From Amycolatopsis sp. WAC 01376 (GTDB taxonomy: Bacteria > Actinomycetota > Actinomycetes > Mycobacteriales > Pseudonocardiaceae), in assembly GCF_003947415.1 (NCBI RefSeq), contig NZ_QHKL01000006.1, forward strand, positions 434,001 through 498,000: a stretch of DNA of 64,000 nucleotides, given 5' to 3'. The notes below the pieces were generated by a model. That model had not been told where the DNA came from. It ran no database searches and saw only the letters and a program-made list of their open reading frames with translations. Numbering within the stretch: the first letter of the stretch is position 1; the number at the start of each line of letters is the position of its first letter. Shown here piece after piece: positions 40,533 through 49,192 of the stretch. The position numbers were made by a program, and so were the translations under genes.

Positions 40533-41789
40533 TCAGTCCTCCGGGGTGACCTCGATACGGATCAGGCCCGCGGCTTTTTCCGCGCGCTGCAACGCTTCGG
40601 CGGGGCTGTCCGCGACGGCCATCACCAAACCCGTCCGGTCCCACGAGCTGCGCAGCCCGGTGAACCGGTGGCCCGGTTTGACCTGGATGTCCACCAGGAA
40701 CACGCCTTCCACCTGCCGGGCCTGCTCGAGCCCGAGGACGGCGTCGATCACGCCCGGCTCCATCGGGACGAACCGGACGGCGGCGCCGCCCTTGGCGCGG
40801 CGAGGCAACTCGGGCAGCATCTCACCGCGCATCATCGCCACGTAGGAACGCAACAGCTCCATCGAGTAGGCGCGGTCGATGACCTCCATGATCCCGTCAC
40901 CGGCGATCCGGCCGGCGCATTCCACCAGGTACGGCCGTCCGTCGGAGACGATCCACTCGCAGTGCAGGATGCCGTCGGCGAATCCGACCGCCTCGACGAC
41001 CTGACAGGTCAGTGCCGCGAGCTCCTCGGTGAGGTCGGCGGGAATGTCGGCCGGCACGATATGGGCCAGCTCCACCGGCCGCGGGCCGGGGTAAAGCTGT
41101 TTGCCGGTGACGTTGGCGAACAGCTGCCGCCCGTCGCGGACGAGCATCTCGACGCTGTACTCGGGTCCTGGCACGTACCGCTCGACCAGCATGGACAGTT
41201 CCATCGGCCGGTCGGGGACGAAGATGCCCTCGTCCTGTTCGACGCAGCTCGCCCATGCCTGGCCGACCTCGCCGGGGTCACGGATGATCTGCGTGCCGAC
41301 CGCGGCCTGCCGGTTCGCCGGTTTGAGCACCACCGGGCCGGGGTGGGCGCGCAGGAACGCCAGCACGTCCTCCGGAGAGGTCACGGTGGCGCTTTCCGGA
41401 TTGGCCAGCCCGGCGGCCGCGCTGACCTTCCGCAGCATCGCCTTGTCCCGCAGGATCTGCGCGGCCCCCAGGGTCGCGCCCGGCAGGCCGTAGCGTTCGG
41501 CGAGCCGGGCGGCGAACGGGGTGGCGTACTCGATCAGCGGGATCACCGCGGCCGGGTCCAGGTCCGGATGGGCGACGTAGAACTCGTCGGCCGAGCCGGG
41601 CCGGGCGTGCTCCCAGGCGATCAGTTCACCGACCAGGGGAGAGCCGGCCAGCCTCGTGCGCAGATCCCGTTTGCGGATGACGTCCGGCTCCTCGACGAGG
41701 ACGACCGAACCGCCGGGTTCGGTGCCGGTCAGTGCCATCAGCACCGGCGTCACGAACCCGACGATCAGGATGGGCCGCTGCTCACGCAT
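40533..41789 (-). CDS. ATP-grasp ligase (first of two)
   Basis: 418 residues, carboxylate-amine/thiol ligase of the ATP-grasp superfamily. LRDKAMLRKVSAAAGL, then PVVLKPANRQAAVGTQIIRD (ATP-binding Lys and glycine-rich loop), EYSVEMLV, and the metal site LVECAGRIAGDGI. In canonical enzymes that last motif is ExNxR, and here Asn is replaced (ECAGR), a variant seen in some amino-acid ligases. It overlaps the flavoenzyme gene by 8 bases. It probably forms an amide or hydrazide bond from an acyl phosphate. Confidence 0.88.
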   Translation of the reverse strand: MREQRPILIVGFVTPVLMALTGTEPGGSVVLVEEPDVIRKRDLRTRLAGSPLVGELIAWEHARPGSADEFYVAHPDLDPAAVIPLIEYATPFAARLAERYGLPGATLGAAQILRDKAMLRKVSAAAGLANPESATVTSPEDVLAFLRAHPGPVVLKPANRQAAVGTQIIRDPGEVGQAWASCVEQDEGIFVPDRPMELSMLVERYVPGPEYSVEMLVRDGRQLFANVTGKQLYPGPRPVELAHIVPADIPADLTEELAALTCQVVEAVGFADGILHCEWIVSDGRPYLVECAGRIAGDGIMEVIDRAYSMELLRSYVAMMRGEMLPELPRRAKGGAAVRFVPMEPGVIDAVLGLEQARQVEGVFLVDIQVKPGHRFTGLRSSWDRTGLVMAVADSPAEALQRAEKAAGLIRIEVTPED

Positions 41790-43041
41790 CGGACTCGGTC
41801 TTGGGCTTGTCGACGATGCCGAGCATGAACCGCATGGACGGCTTGGCGCCGACCAGATGCGCGCCGACCGTCTGGGTGACGCGGTCCCGCGCGGTGGGGT
41901 GCATGGCCATGGTCATCGAGTCGCGCAGCCACCGGTTCATCGGGTCGCCCGACCGGATGGCCGCGGTGCCGAGCAGATCGCAGAGCCGCTGCACGACCCG
42001 CTTCGACATCTGGAAGGCCTGCCAGCCGGTCAGCGCCGGAGCGACGCGCTCGTCGGGCGTGAGATCGTCCAGCGTGCCGGTGCCGTCGGCGGTGACCTCC
42101 CATTGGCGCTGCAGCGCCTGGTAAACACCGGCCCGCGTCGTGCTGTAGTCGGCCTCGCATTCGGCAAGGGTGATCTGGATGCGCTCATTGTCCTTCCAGG
42201 CCACGCCGCTCATCCGCCACGGCGAGCCCTTCAGCATGTCGACCCGTTCCATGGTGAGGCCGCGGACGTAGTCCAGCGCGGCCCTCGCCACGCCGAGCGG
42301 GACGCCGCACATGCTGCGCTGGATCACGTCCGGCTGCACCAGCGGCCCGTTGGGCACCTGCGGGTTGTCGAACGTCAGGGTGTGGTTCTCCGGGACGAAG
42401 ACGTCCGTGATCGTGTAGTCGCTGCTGCCGGAGCCGCACAGGCCGAGGGTGTACCAGTTGTCGACGGATTCGATCTCGTGGCCGGGCACCATGAACAGCC
42501 GCGACTCGTGCGGGTTGCTGCCGTCCGGGCTGGCGTAGGGCTCACCGTTCTCGAACACCATGGCCCCGGACGCCACCCAGTCGGCGTGGGTCGAGCCGCT
42601 GCCGAAACTCCAGCGGCCGGTGAGCCGGTAGCCGCCGGGAACACGTTCCGCGTGCCCCGTCACGGGAAGCACACCGGCGGAGTGCATGTCGATGCTGGTG
42701 AACATCCGGCGGGCTTCGTCCTGGTCGAGGAAGTTGGCGTGCAACCCGATGTCCGAGCCGAGTTTGGCACACCAGCCGACGGACGCGTCGCCGTACGAAA
42801 GCGCTTCGATCACCTCGGTCTGCTCCATCGAGGTCATCTCGGGGCCGCCCCAGTCCCGGCTGAAACCGATCCGGAAGACACCGGCGTCGCGCAGCAACTC
42901 GACCACGTCCGCGGGCAGGCTCCGGTTCTTTTCGATCTCCGCCGCCCGCTCGCGCAGGATCGGTGCGAGCGCCTTCGCGTTCGCGAGGATCTGCGCGCCG
43001 GTCAGCGGCCTGTCGGTGCGGACGGGTTCGGTCATGGTCAT
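41782..43041 (-). CDS. Acyl-CoA-dehydrogenase-fold flavoenzyme (possible group D / N-oxygenase type)
   Basis: 419 residues. N-terminal helical domain (ALAPILRERAAEIEKNRSLP), GFSRDWGGPEM, SYGDASVGWCAKLGS, beta domain GGYRLTGRWSFGSGSTHADWV and FVPENHTL, then a C-terminal four-helix bundle. The motifs track flavin-dependent monooxygenases such as HsaA/KijD3 more than fatty acyl dehydrogenases, and the catalytic Glu of true dehydrogenases is not evident. It could oxygenate an amine, hydrazine or phenol with reduced flavin. No flavin reductase gene is nearby. ATGA coupling to the gene upstream. Confidence 0.85.
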   Translation of the reverse strand: MTMTEPVRTDRPLTGAQILANAKALAPILRERAAEIEKNRSLPADVVELLRDAGVFRIGFSRDWGGPEMTSMEQTEVIEALSYGDASVGWCAKLGSDIGLHANFLDQDEARRMFTSIDMHSAGVLPVTGHAERVPGGYRLTGRWSFGSGSTHADWVASGAMVFENGEPYASPDGSNPHESRLFMVPGHEIESVDNWYTLGLCGSGSSDYTITDVFVPENHTLTFDNPQVPNGPLVQPDVIQRSMCGVPLGVARAALDYVRGLTMERVDMLKGSPWRMSGVAWKDNERIQITLAECEADYSTTRAGVYQALQRQWEVTADGTGTLDDLTPDERVAPALTGWQAFQMSKRVVQRLCDLLGTAAIRSGDPMNRWLRDSMTMAMHPTARDRVTQTVGAHLVGAKPSMRFMLGIVDKPKTESDA

Positions 43042-44354
43042 GCGGAAACTCCCTCGTGTTCGTCGACGTCGAGCAGCCCGGCGGGCATCTCGAAGGCGGT
43101 ACCGGGTTCTGGTGGGTCCACCGGATCGGCGTCGACCCGCACCAGTGCGGCCGCCGCGTCCAGTCGCCGGGCGCAGGTCTCGCGGTCATCGGCTTCGCAC
43201 ACCACGAACGAATGCCGGGCGATGTAGCCGCCGGGCGGCAGCCGCAGGGTGGCCCCGGGATCGACCATCGGTGACGCGACGACCAGGCCCGGCGCCTCGG
43301 CGGGGACCGTGACTTCGTGGACCAGGCAGTCGTGATCGGGGTAGCCGAACCGGATCCCGGCGACCGCGTGCCGGGTCGGGGCGATGACCGGCCGCCGCCC
43401 GGTCGCCACGGCGAACAGGATCTCGCCGGGGTCGAGACCGGTGGCGGTCCGGCCGAGGAACGGGATCAGGTCACCGCCGAGGCGCCCGTTGATCTCGATG
43501 ATCAGCGGGCCGCGGTCGGTCAGCCGGACCTCGGAATGGGTGATGCCGTCCTCCACGCCGAGCGCGCGATGCGCCCGCGCCAGGACGTCCCTCAGTTCGG
43601 TGTCGTGCAGCAGCGGATCGCCGGCGTCGACGACGTGCCCGACCTCCTCGAAGTACGGCTGGTCGCCGGTTTCCTTACGGGCCACGAACATCGGCAGGTA
43701 CTCGCCCTTGTACACGGCGGCGTCGATGCTGATCTCGGGCCCGGAGACGTAACCCTCCACGATCGCGCCGCCGCCGTAGCGGCTCTGGTCGACGGTGGCG
43801 GCGCCCATGGCTACGCCGAACGCGGCGTCCACTTCGGACTCGTCGGCGGCGTACACCACGCCGATGCTCGCGCCCATCGCCCTCGGCTTGAGCACCACCG
43901 GATAGCCGATCCGGGCGGCCTCGGCGAGGTCCTCGTCGAGACCGGTGGTCAAGGCGTATCCCGGCTGCGGCAATCCTTCCGCGGTCAGCACGGTGCGGGT
44001 GCGGTTCTTGTCGCGGCAGCCGCGGACGCCGTCGACGCTCAACCCGGGGACCCCGAGTTCGGCGGCGAGCTCACCCGCGGCGAGCACGACCGGCTCGTCC
44101 CAGCACATCAGACCGGCGATCCGGTGCCGTCCGGCGACCTCACGGGCAGCGGCGAGCATCTCGTCCGCGTCGAACACGTCCGTGTGGACGATCTCGTCGA
44201 AATACGCGTGCTGCCAGGTGGGTTTGAGATTGTTCAGCAGCACCAGGCCGAGTCCGGCCTCGCGGGCGCACCGATGGATGGACGAGACCAGGTACTCGCG
44301 GTACAACTTCAGGCCGCTGCCGATGATCAGCAGGACACCGTTGGCTTCGTTCAT
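43038..44354 (-). CDS. ATP-grasp ligase (second of two)
   Basis: 438 residues. ATP-grasp motifs are complete: GCRDKNRTRTVLTAEGLPQP, PVVLKPRAMGASIGVVYAAD, EISIDAAVY, and the metal motif LIIEINGRLGGDLIP. The family (BacD/CarB-like, L-amino acid ligases) joins amino acids through an acyl phosphate. Overlaps the transporter gene upstream and the flavoenzyme downstream by ATGA. With the other ATP-grasp protein it could build a peptide-like or hydrazide-linked product without NRPS carriers. Confidence 0.9.
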   Translation of the reverse strand: MNEANGVLLIIGSGLKLYREYLVSSIHRCAREAGLGLVLLNNLKPTWQHAYFDEIVHTDVFDADEMLAAAREVAGRHRIAGLMCWDEPVVLAAGELAAELGVPGLSVDGVRGCRDKNRTRTVLTAEGLPQPGYALTTGLDEDLAEAARIGYPVVLKPRAMGASIGVVYAADESEVDAAFGVAMGAATVDQSRYGGGAIVEGYVSGPEISIDAAVYKGEYLPMFVARKETGDQPYFEEVGHVVDAGDPLLHDTELRDVLARAHRALGVEDGITHSEVRLTDRGPLIIEINGRLGGDLIPFLGRTATGLDPGEILFAVATGRRPVIAPTRHAVAGIRFGYPDHDCLVHEVTVPAEAPGLVVASPMVDPGATLRLPPGGYIARHSFVVCEADDRETCARRLDAAAALVRVDADPVDPPEPGTAFEMPAGLLDVDEHEGVSA

Positions 44355-45610
44355 GGTCGCTCTCCCACGACTTCCGGCTCGGGTTTGGCCACCTTTTCCA
44401 CCACGGGTGGTTGTTTGAGGCCGTAGATGTGCATCGATCCGGCGATGACGGACAGCACCGCGCAGAAGCCCCAGAACCCCGGGCCGCCGAATTCGCTCCA
44501 GAGGAACAGCCCCAGCACCGGCCCGATCGTCGCGGCCACCCCGGACAACGTCTCCTTCGTCGCGATGTAGCGGCTTCTCAGCTCCACCGGGAAAGTCGCC
44601 GGATGGGAGGCCGTGCTCGGTCCGTGGATCATCAGCCCGGACACCGCCAGCAAGGCGCCGGCGATCACGAAGAACTGATGCTGCGCGATCAGCCCGTAGA
44701 GCGCGAATCCCAGCGCGCTCACCAGGTTGCCGAACAGACCGGCGAGATTCTTCGGGATCCGGACGATGTAGGTGGTGATCTTCAGTTCACAGGTGATCAG
44801 CACGACCGAGGAGATCACCAGCACCGTGCTGTACAGCCCCACCGGATAACCGGCGTCGACGATGTTCAACGGCAGCACCGCGACCCAGCCGGCGTAGATC
44901 ATCATGCCGAACAGCCCGGCCACCAGATAACACAGGAACCGGGTGTCCCGGATCATCGTCCCGTACACCGCGCGGGCGCTCAGCGCGGGAGGAGCGTCGG
45001 CTTTGGACTCGTGGGGGGTGCTGCTTCCCTTCGGCAGCAACACGAACGCCAGCAACGCCCACAGCGCCGCCGTCATCCCGTCCAGCCAGAACAGCAGATC
45101 CCAGTTCACCTGGATGACCACGGCGCCGATCAGCGGCGCCACGGCCGCGCCGATGTTCAGCGCGATGCGCATCATCGAAAAGCCCATGACCTTGTGCTCT
45201 TCCGGCATGTACTCCGCGAGCAGCACCGCGGCCGCCGGCCGGTACGCCTGGATCGCCAGCCCGGACAGCGCGACCGCCGTGACCAGTGCCCAAGGCGTAC
45301 CCCGGACCAGCGGGATCGACGCGACGAGCGGCGCCGCGCACGTCATCGCCGTCACGATCGTCGCGCGGCCACCGAACCGGTGGGTCAGCTCGCCGCCGAG
45401 CATGGCACCGAAGATCGCCCCCACGCTGTACGCGGCGAGGCAGACCCCGGCGAAACCGACCGAGGTGCCCCGGAACGTCAGGTACAGGATCAGGAACGTC
45501 TGGACGAACGCGCCCAGCTGGTTGACCAGCACGCCGCCGAGCAGATACCTGACGGGGGCCGGGGTCGACCGCAGTACCGCGAAGACGCCGGTCCTCGTGG
45601 CGCCGGTCAT
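44351..45610 (-). CDS. MFS exporter of the cluster
   Basis: 419 residues with about 12 hydrophobic segments; N-terminal VRYLLGGVLVNQLGAFVQTFL, cytoplasmic loop GGELTHRFGGRAT between helices 2 and 3, and a charged central loop (PKGSSTPHESKADAPP). First gene of a four-gene overlapping operon with the ATP-grasp and flavoenzyme genes. It probably exports the final product or gives self-resistance. The operator array at 45789-45844 lies about 180 bases upstream. Confidence 0.9.
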   Translation of the reverse strand: MTGATRTGVFAVLRSTPAPVRYLLGGVLVNQLGAFVQTFLILYLTFRGTSVGFAGVCLAAYSVGAIFGAMLGGELTHRFGGRATIVTAMTCAAPLVASIPLVRGTPWALVTAVALSGLAIQAYRPAAAVLLAEYMPEEHKVMGFSMMRIALNIGAAVAPLIGAVVIQVNWDLLFWLDGMTAALWALLAFVLLPKGSSTPHESKADAPPALSARAVYGTMIRDTRFLCYLVAGLFGMMIYAGWVAVLPLNIVDAGYPVGLYSTVLVISSVVLITCELKITTYIVRIPKNLAGLFGNLVSALGFALYGLIAQHQFFVIAGALLAVSGLMIHGPSTASHPATFPVELRSRYIATKETLSGVAATIGPVLGLFLWSEFGGPGFWGFCAVLSVIAGSMHIYGLKQPPVVEKVAKPEPEVVGERP

Positions 45611-45788
45611 GCGGACCCGCCCGGCTTCGCCCGGCCGCCGATCGCCGATACGTCGACTTCTCGCTCAGTCACACATCCTCCAGATTCGGATACCCGCGGT
45701 GGTTCACGAGATTTACCGGCGCGGGTCCAGTCCATGGGGAGGTGGTGCCGACGTGGCCGACCGGTGACCGAAGGCTAATTTCGGATCT

Positions 45789-45844
45789 TTCCCGGCAGGT
45801 AGGGGAACTGTTCCCGTCGGTTCGGGAATCTGGCGCGCTTCCCG
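45789..45844. promoter_or_regulatory. Operator array before the exporter operon
   Basis: TTCCCG (45789-45794) with GGGGAA (45802-45807) across a 7-base spacer, then a perfect dyad TTCCCG-TCGGTT-CGGGAA (45811-45828), then a lone TTCCCG (45839-45844). The first two dyads start 22 bp apart. The array is 179-234 bases before the MFS start, further than at the other two operons, so a long leader or an upstream start may exist. Confidence 0.7.
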
Positions 45845-45892
45845 GTCGCGAGCGTTTTGGGTCAAGAGGGTTACCAGCTACAGCGATGGCGC

Positions 45893-45938
45893 GTGAAGGT
45901 CCCCTTCGCTCGGCTCAGCCGAGGAACTCGACCTTCAC
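45893..45938. repeat. Degenerate copy of the GTGAAGG palindrome
   Basis: GTGAAGGTCCCC...CTCGGCTCAGCCGAG...ACCTTCAC: the centre and ends match the palindromes at 40476 and 48008 but the middle of the right arm has diverged. It shows the element decaying in place. Confidence 0.6.
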
Positions 45939-45947
45939 ACCTTGCCC

Positions 45948-46004
45948 AGTACATGAAGGACCCCTTCCTTGCGCCTAGGTACAGGAAGGGGTCCTTCATG
46001 TACT
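45948..46004. terminator. 22-bp perfect inverted repeat
   Basis: Arms 45948-45969 and 45983-46004 (AGTACATGAAGGACCCC and complement) are perfectly paired with a 13-base loop. It lies downstream of the aldo/keto reductase stop on the minus strand and marks the right edge of the hydrazine cluster. Confidence 0.7.
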
Positions 46005-46051
46005 TACGCGAGCCTCCTCACCACCCGCCATGCGGCACCGAGACCCCTCCG

Positions 46052-47104
46052 TCAGCGGCGCGGTTCGATCGTCATGTCGCCGCGCGTCAGCGCGAGGGTC
46101 GTGTCACGGGCGAGCATGTCGTGCGGGAAGCCGAGTTCGATCGCGCTCGCCTCGTCGAGGCGGGCCAGTTGCGAGGCCGTGAACTCGACGTCCAGCGCGC
46201 CGAGGTTGTCCTTCAGCTGGGCGGGGGTGCGGGCGCCGATGATCGGTGCCGTCACGCTCGGGTTCCGCAGGGTCCACGCCAGCCCGATCTGGGCGGGGGT
46301 GCGGCCGAGTTCCGCGGCGACCTCCTTCACGACGTCCACGATCGCGAGGTTGCGTTCGGTGAGCGTGCCCAGGGCGAGGTTGAAGTTCTTGCGGGTGCCG
46401 TCCTCGGAAGGAGCCAAGTCGTCGCGGTCGTATTTCCCGGTGAGCACCCCGCCCGCCAGCGGCGACCAGGGGACCACTCCCAGCCCCATCTCGCGTGCCA
46501 TGGGGATCAGGTCGCGTTCCCCGGTGCGCTCGATCAGGTTGTACTCGATCTGCAGCGCGACCAGCGGCGACCAGCCGCGCAGGTCGGAGATCGCCTGCAT
46601 TCGCGACACTTCCCAGGCCGGGGCGTTGGAGATCGCCACGTACAGGACCTTGCCCTGGCGGACCAGGTCGTCCATCCCGCGCAGTATCTCCTCGACCGGT
46701 GTCGTGAAATCCCACAGGTGCAGGTAAAGCAGGTCGATGTAGTCCGTGTTCAGCTGCCGCAGGCTCGCTTCCACCGACGCGAACAGGCTCTTGCGCTGGC
46801 CGCCGCCGGAATTCGGGTCGCCGGGGCGGCGCAGTGTCGTGTACTTCGTCGCCAGCACGAGGCTTTCGCGGTTGTCGCGGGCGAATTCGCCCAGCAGCCG
46901 CTCGGAGCTGCCGTCGGTGTAGGTGTTGGCGGTGTCGATGAAGTTGCCGCCGCGTTCGACGTAGTGATCGAACAGCTTGCGTGCCTCGTCCCGCCCGGCG
47001 CCCCAGCCCCATTCGGTGCCGAAGGTCGCCGCGCCCAGCGCCAGCGGGGAGACCCGCAGCCCGGACCGGCCCAGCAGCCGGTAGGTGTCGAGGGTGAGTG
47101 ACAT
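46052..47104 (-). CDS. Aldo/keto reductase
   Basis: 350 residues, start ATG 47104 with CAGGAGG. Catalytic tetrad visible: Asp and Tyr in FIDTANTYTDG, Lys in VLATKYTT, His in YLHLWD; NADPH-binding tail region present. It resembles the potassium-channel-beta/YajO group that reduces aldehydes and ketones. Outside the cluster operators and separated from it by two inverted repeats, so a cluster role is unlikely. It diverges from the MmyB-like regulator, its probable controller. Confidence 0.92.
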   Translation of the reverse strand: MSLTLDTYRLLGRSGLRVSPLALGAATFGTEWGWGAGRDEARKLFDHYVERGGNFIDTANTYTDGSSERLLGEFARDNRESLVLATKYTTLRRPGDPNSGGGQRKSLFASVEASLRQLNTDYIDLLYLHLWDFTTPVEEILRGMDDLVRQGKVLYVAISNAPAWEVSRMQAISDLRGWSPLVALQIEYNLIERTGERDLIPMAREMGLGVVPWSPLAGGVLTGKYDRDDLAPSEDGTRKNFNLALGTLTERNLAIVDVVKEVAAELGRTPAQIGLAWTLRNPSVTAPIIGARTPAQLKDNLGALDVEFTASQLARLDEASAIELGFPHDMLARDTTLALTRGDMTIEPRR

Positions 47105-47221
47105 CGTGTCCTCCTGTACTCGTGATCCGTGGTCGAAGACGAGTCTGCGACCGCCGCGAGCAGGGGTTAAGGGAGAGGACTTCCTGGGAACAGTGGTCCC
47201 ACCCTCGCTGTTGGACCCGGC

Positions 47222-48010
47222 ATGACGACCTCCACCGTGGACACGACACAGGAGCTGGCCGCGTTCCTGCGGACCCGGCGTGAACGCCTGGACCCGGACG
47301 CTTTCGGCCTGCCGTCGCGCCGGTCCCGGCGGACCCCGGGGCTGCGCCGGGAGGAGGTCGCCGAACTGGCCGGGGTCAGCGTCGACTACATCGTGCGGCT
47401 GGAACAGGCCCGTGGGCTGCGGCCCTCGGCGGACGTGGTGGAGGCCTTGGCCGGGGCGCTGCGCCTTGCCCCCGATGAACGTGCCTACCTCTTCGACCTG
47501 GCGCGGCAGCGTCCCCGCAACGCAGACAAACTCGCGACCACCGCGGCGCCGCCGCTGGCCCGGCTGGTCGCCGACCTGTCACCGCTGCCGGCCATGCTGA
47601 TGAACCACCGCTACGACATCCTGGCCTGGAACGACGAAATGGCGCGGCTGCTGGTGGATTTCGACACCTTGCCGCCCTCGCAGCGCAATTCGATGTGGCT
47701 GTGCCTCAAACATCCCGAGATCCGCGAGTACTACGCGGACCGTGAACGTGTCGTCCGGGAGGGGATCGCCCATCTGCGCGCCGCGTGGGCAGCGCATCCG
47801 GACGATCAGGCCTTGACCGAGCTCATCGCCGAATTCACCGCCGACGAGGAAATCGCGCGGTTGTGGGCCGAACGTGACGTGAAGGTCAACGGCCGCGGGC
47901 GCAAGGTGATGCGGCATCCCGAGGCCGGCATGCTCGAACTGCACTACGAAGTGCTCACGCCACTGCAGGATTCGGACCAGCGGCTGGTGATCTACCGCGT
48001 GGGCTCCTGA
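47222..48010 (+). CDS. XRE-family regulator with MmyB-like ligand-binding domain
   Basis: 262 residues: N-terminal helix-turn-helix (GLRREEVAELAGVSVDYIVRLEQARG) and C-terminal MmyB-like sensor domain (YDILAWNDEMARLLVDFD, HPEAGMLELHYE). Such proteins usually regulate an adjacent short-chain dehydrogenase or aldo/keto reductase and bind a fatty-acid-like ligand. The divergent aldo/keto reductase with a 117-base gap fits. The stop codon is the first three bases of the 31-bp palindrome. Confidence 0.92.
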   Translation: MTTSTVDTTQELAAFLRTRRERLDPDAFGLPSRRSRRTPGLRREEVAELAGVSVDYIVRLEQARGLRPSADVVEALAGALRLAPDERAYLFDLARQRPRNADKLATTAAPPLARLVADLSPLPAMLMNHRYDILAWNDEMARLLVDFDTLPPSQRNSMWLCLKHPEIREYYADRERVVREGIAHLRAAWAAHPDDQALTELIAEFTADEEIARLWAERDVKVNGRGRKVMRHPEAGMLELHYEVLTPLQDSDQRLVIYRVGS

Positions 48011-48070
48011 AGCGCGTGAAGGCCCCCTTCCCTCGGCTCAGCCGAGGGAAGGGGGCCTTCACGCGCTTCA
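48008..48070. terminator. Perfect 31-bp palindrome spanning two stop codons
   Basis: Arms 48008-48038 and 48040-48070 pair perfectly around one central base. The first TGA ends the MmyB-like gene and the complementary TCA at 48068-48070 is the stop of the convergent protease gene, so one element terminates both genes and carries both stop codons. The inner 55 bases are identical to 40476-40530. Confidence 0.88.
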
Positions 48071-49192
48071 AGCGGTGACGAGCGACAGGCCGTAGGTCTG
48101 CAGGATCTCGTTCACCGGCTGGAACCAGGTTTCGCCGCCGGAACCGCAGTTGCCCCAGCCGCCGGAGGTGACACCCTGCGCCTGGTCGCCGGTGATGAAG
48201 GAGCCACCGGAGTCGCCGGGTTCCGCGCAGACGTTGGTGCGGGTCATCTGGTGCACCGCGCCTTGCGAGTAGTTCACCGTTTCGTTGTGCCCCAGCACGG
48301 TGCCGCAGTGCCAGTGCGTGGTCGAACCGGACCGGCACACCGAGGTGCCCACCGGCGCGACCCACGATCCGCGGACGAGCGCGTCGCTCACCGTGCCCCA
48401 GCCGAGTACGACCGGTGCGGTCCACCAGCCGTTGCCGATCCGGATGAACGCGTAGTCGTTGCCGGGGAAGGAAGAACCGGCGAAGCTGCCCATGGCCGAG
48501 CCGTCCCAGCCGACGACCGGGCTGCCGTTGCCGCCGCAGTGGCCGGCGCTGACGAATCCGCCGTGGACGGAGAAGCCGATCGAACAGCGGGTGTTCCCGT
48601 TGATGTAGTACGGGTCGCCGCCGACGGTGCCCGCCGCGAACGGTTCGGCCTTGGCTGCGGTGACCACCGTGACCGAACCGGATTTCCTTGCCCTGGCGAG
48701 GAAATCGTCGACGTCGGAGCCGTGCGCGCCCGGGCGGACGGCGACCACGACACTGCCGCTGCGCGGGTCGGCACGCCAGCCGCTGACGGCGGCGGGGGCG
48801 GGCCGGGTCTTGGTCGAGGAGTCGATCTCGGCCTTCGCCGCGTCGAGCCGGGCCGCGCTGATCGCGACCGCGGCAGGTTCGGCACCGGCTTGCCGGACGG
48901 CGGCGGCCGCCGCGGGATCGGTCACCCCGACGACGAGTTTGCCACGCGCAGGGTCGAACCAGGCGCCGCCGAACGCGGCACCGGCGGCCTGCTGGGCGCC
49001 GGGCAGCACCCGTGAGGCGGTCATTTCCTGGGTGAGCCGGGTCGAGGCCTGCGCGGCGGTGAGCCCCAGGTCCCGCTGCATGGCGGCGATCAGTCCGGGG
49101 GAAGCCTGCGCGATCGGGGCGAGGGCGGCGGAAATGAGACTCGCGGTCAGGACGGCGGCGCCGCCGACTGCCAGGGCGATTCTTCGACGCAT
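48068..49192 (-). CDS. Streptogrisin-type secreted serine protease (S1 family)
   Basis: 374 residues; start ATG with TTGGAGGAC. Signal peptide to about ALAPIAQAS, a propeptide of about 150 residues (alpha-lytic type, ending before DPYYING), then the mature protease: catalytic His in SAGHC, Asp in NDYAFIR, Ser in GDSGGSF; disulfide Cys pairs present. Streptogrisins are extracellular chymotrypsin-like enzymes that need the propeptide to fold. Confidence 0.94.
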   Translation of the reverse strand: MRRRIALAVGGAAVLTASLISAALAPIAQASPGLIAAMQRDLGLTAAQASTRLTQEMTASRVLPGAQQAAGAAFGGAWFDPARGKLVVGVTDPAAAAAVRQAGAEPAAVAISAARLDAAKAEIDSSTKTRPAPAAVSGWRADPRSGSVVVAVRPGAHGSDVDDFLARARKSGSVTVVTAAKAEPFAAGTVGGDPYYINGNTRCSIGFSVHGGFVSAGHCGGNGSPVVGWDGSAMGSFAGSSFPGNDYAFIRIGNGWWTAPVVLGWGTVSDALVRGSWVAPVGTSVCRSGSTTHWHCGTVLGHNETVNYSQGAVHQMTRTNVCAEPGDSGGSFITGDQAQGVTSGGWGNCGSGGETWFQPVNEILQTYGLSLVTA

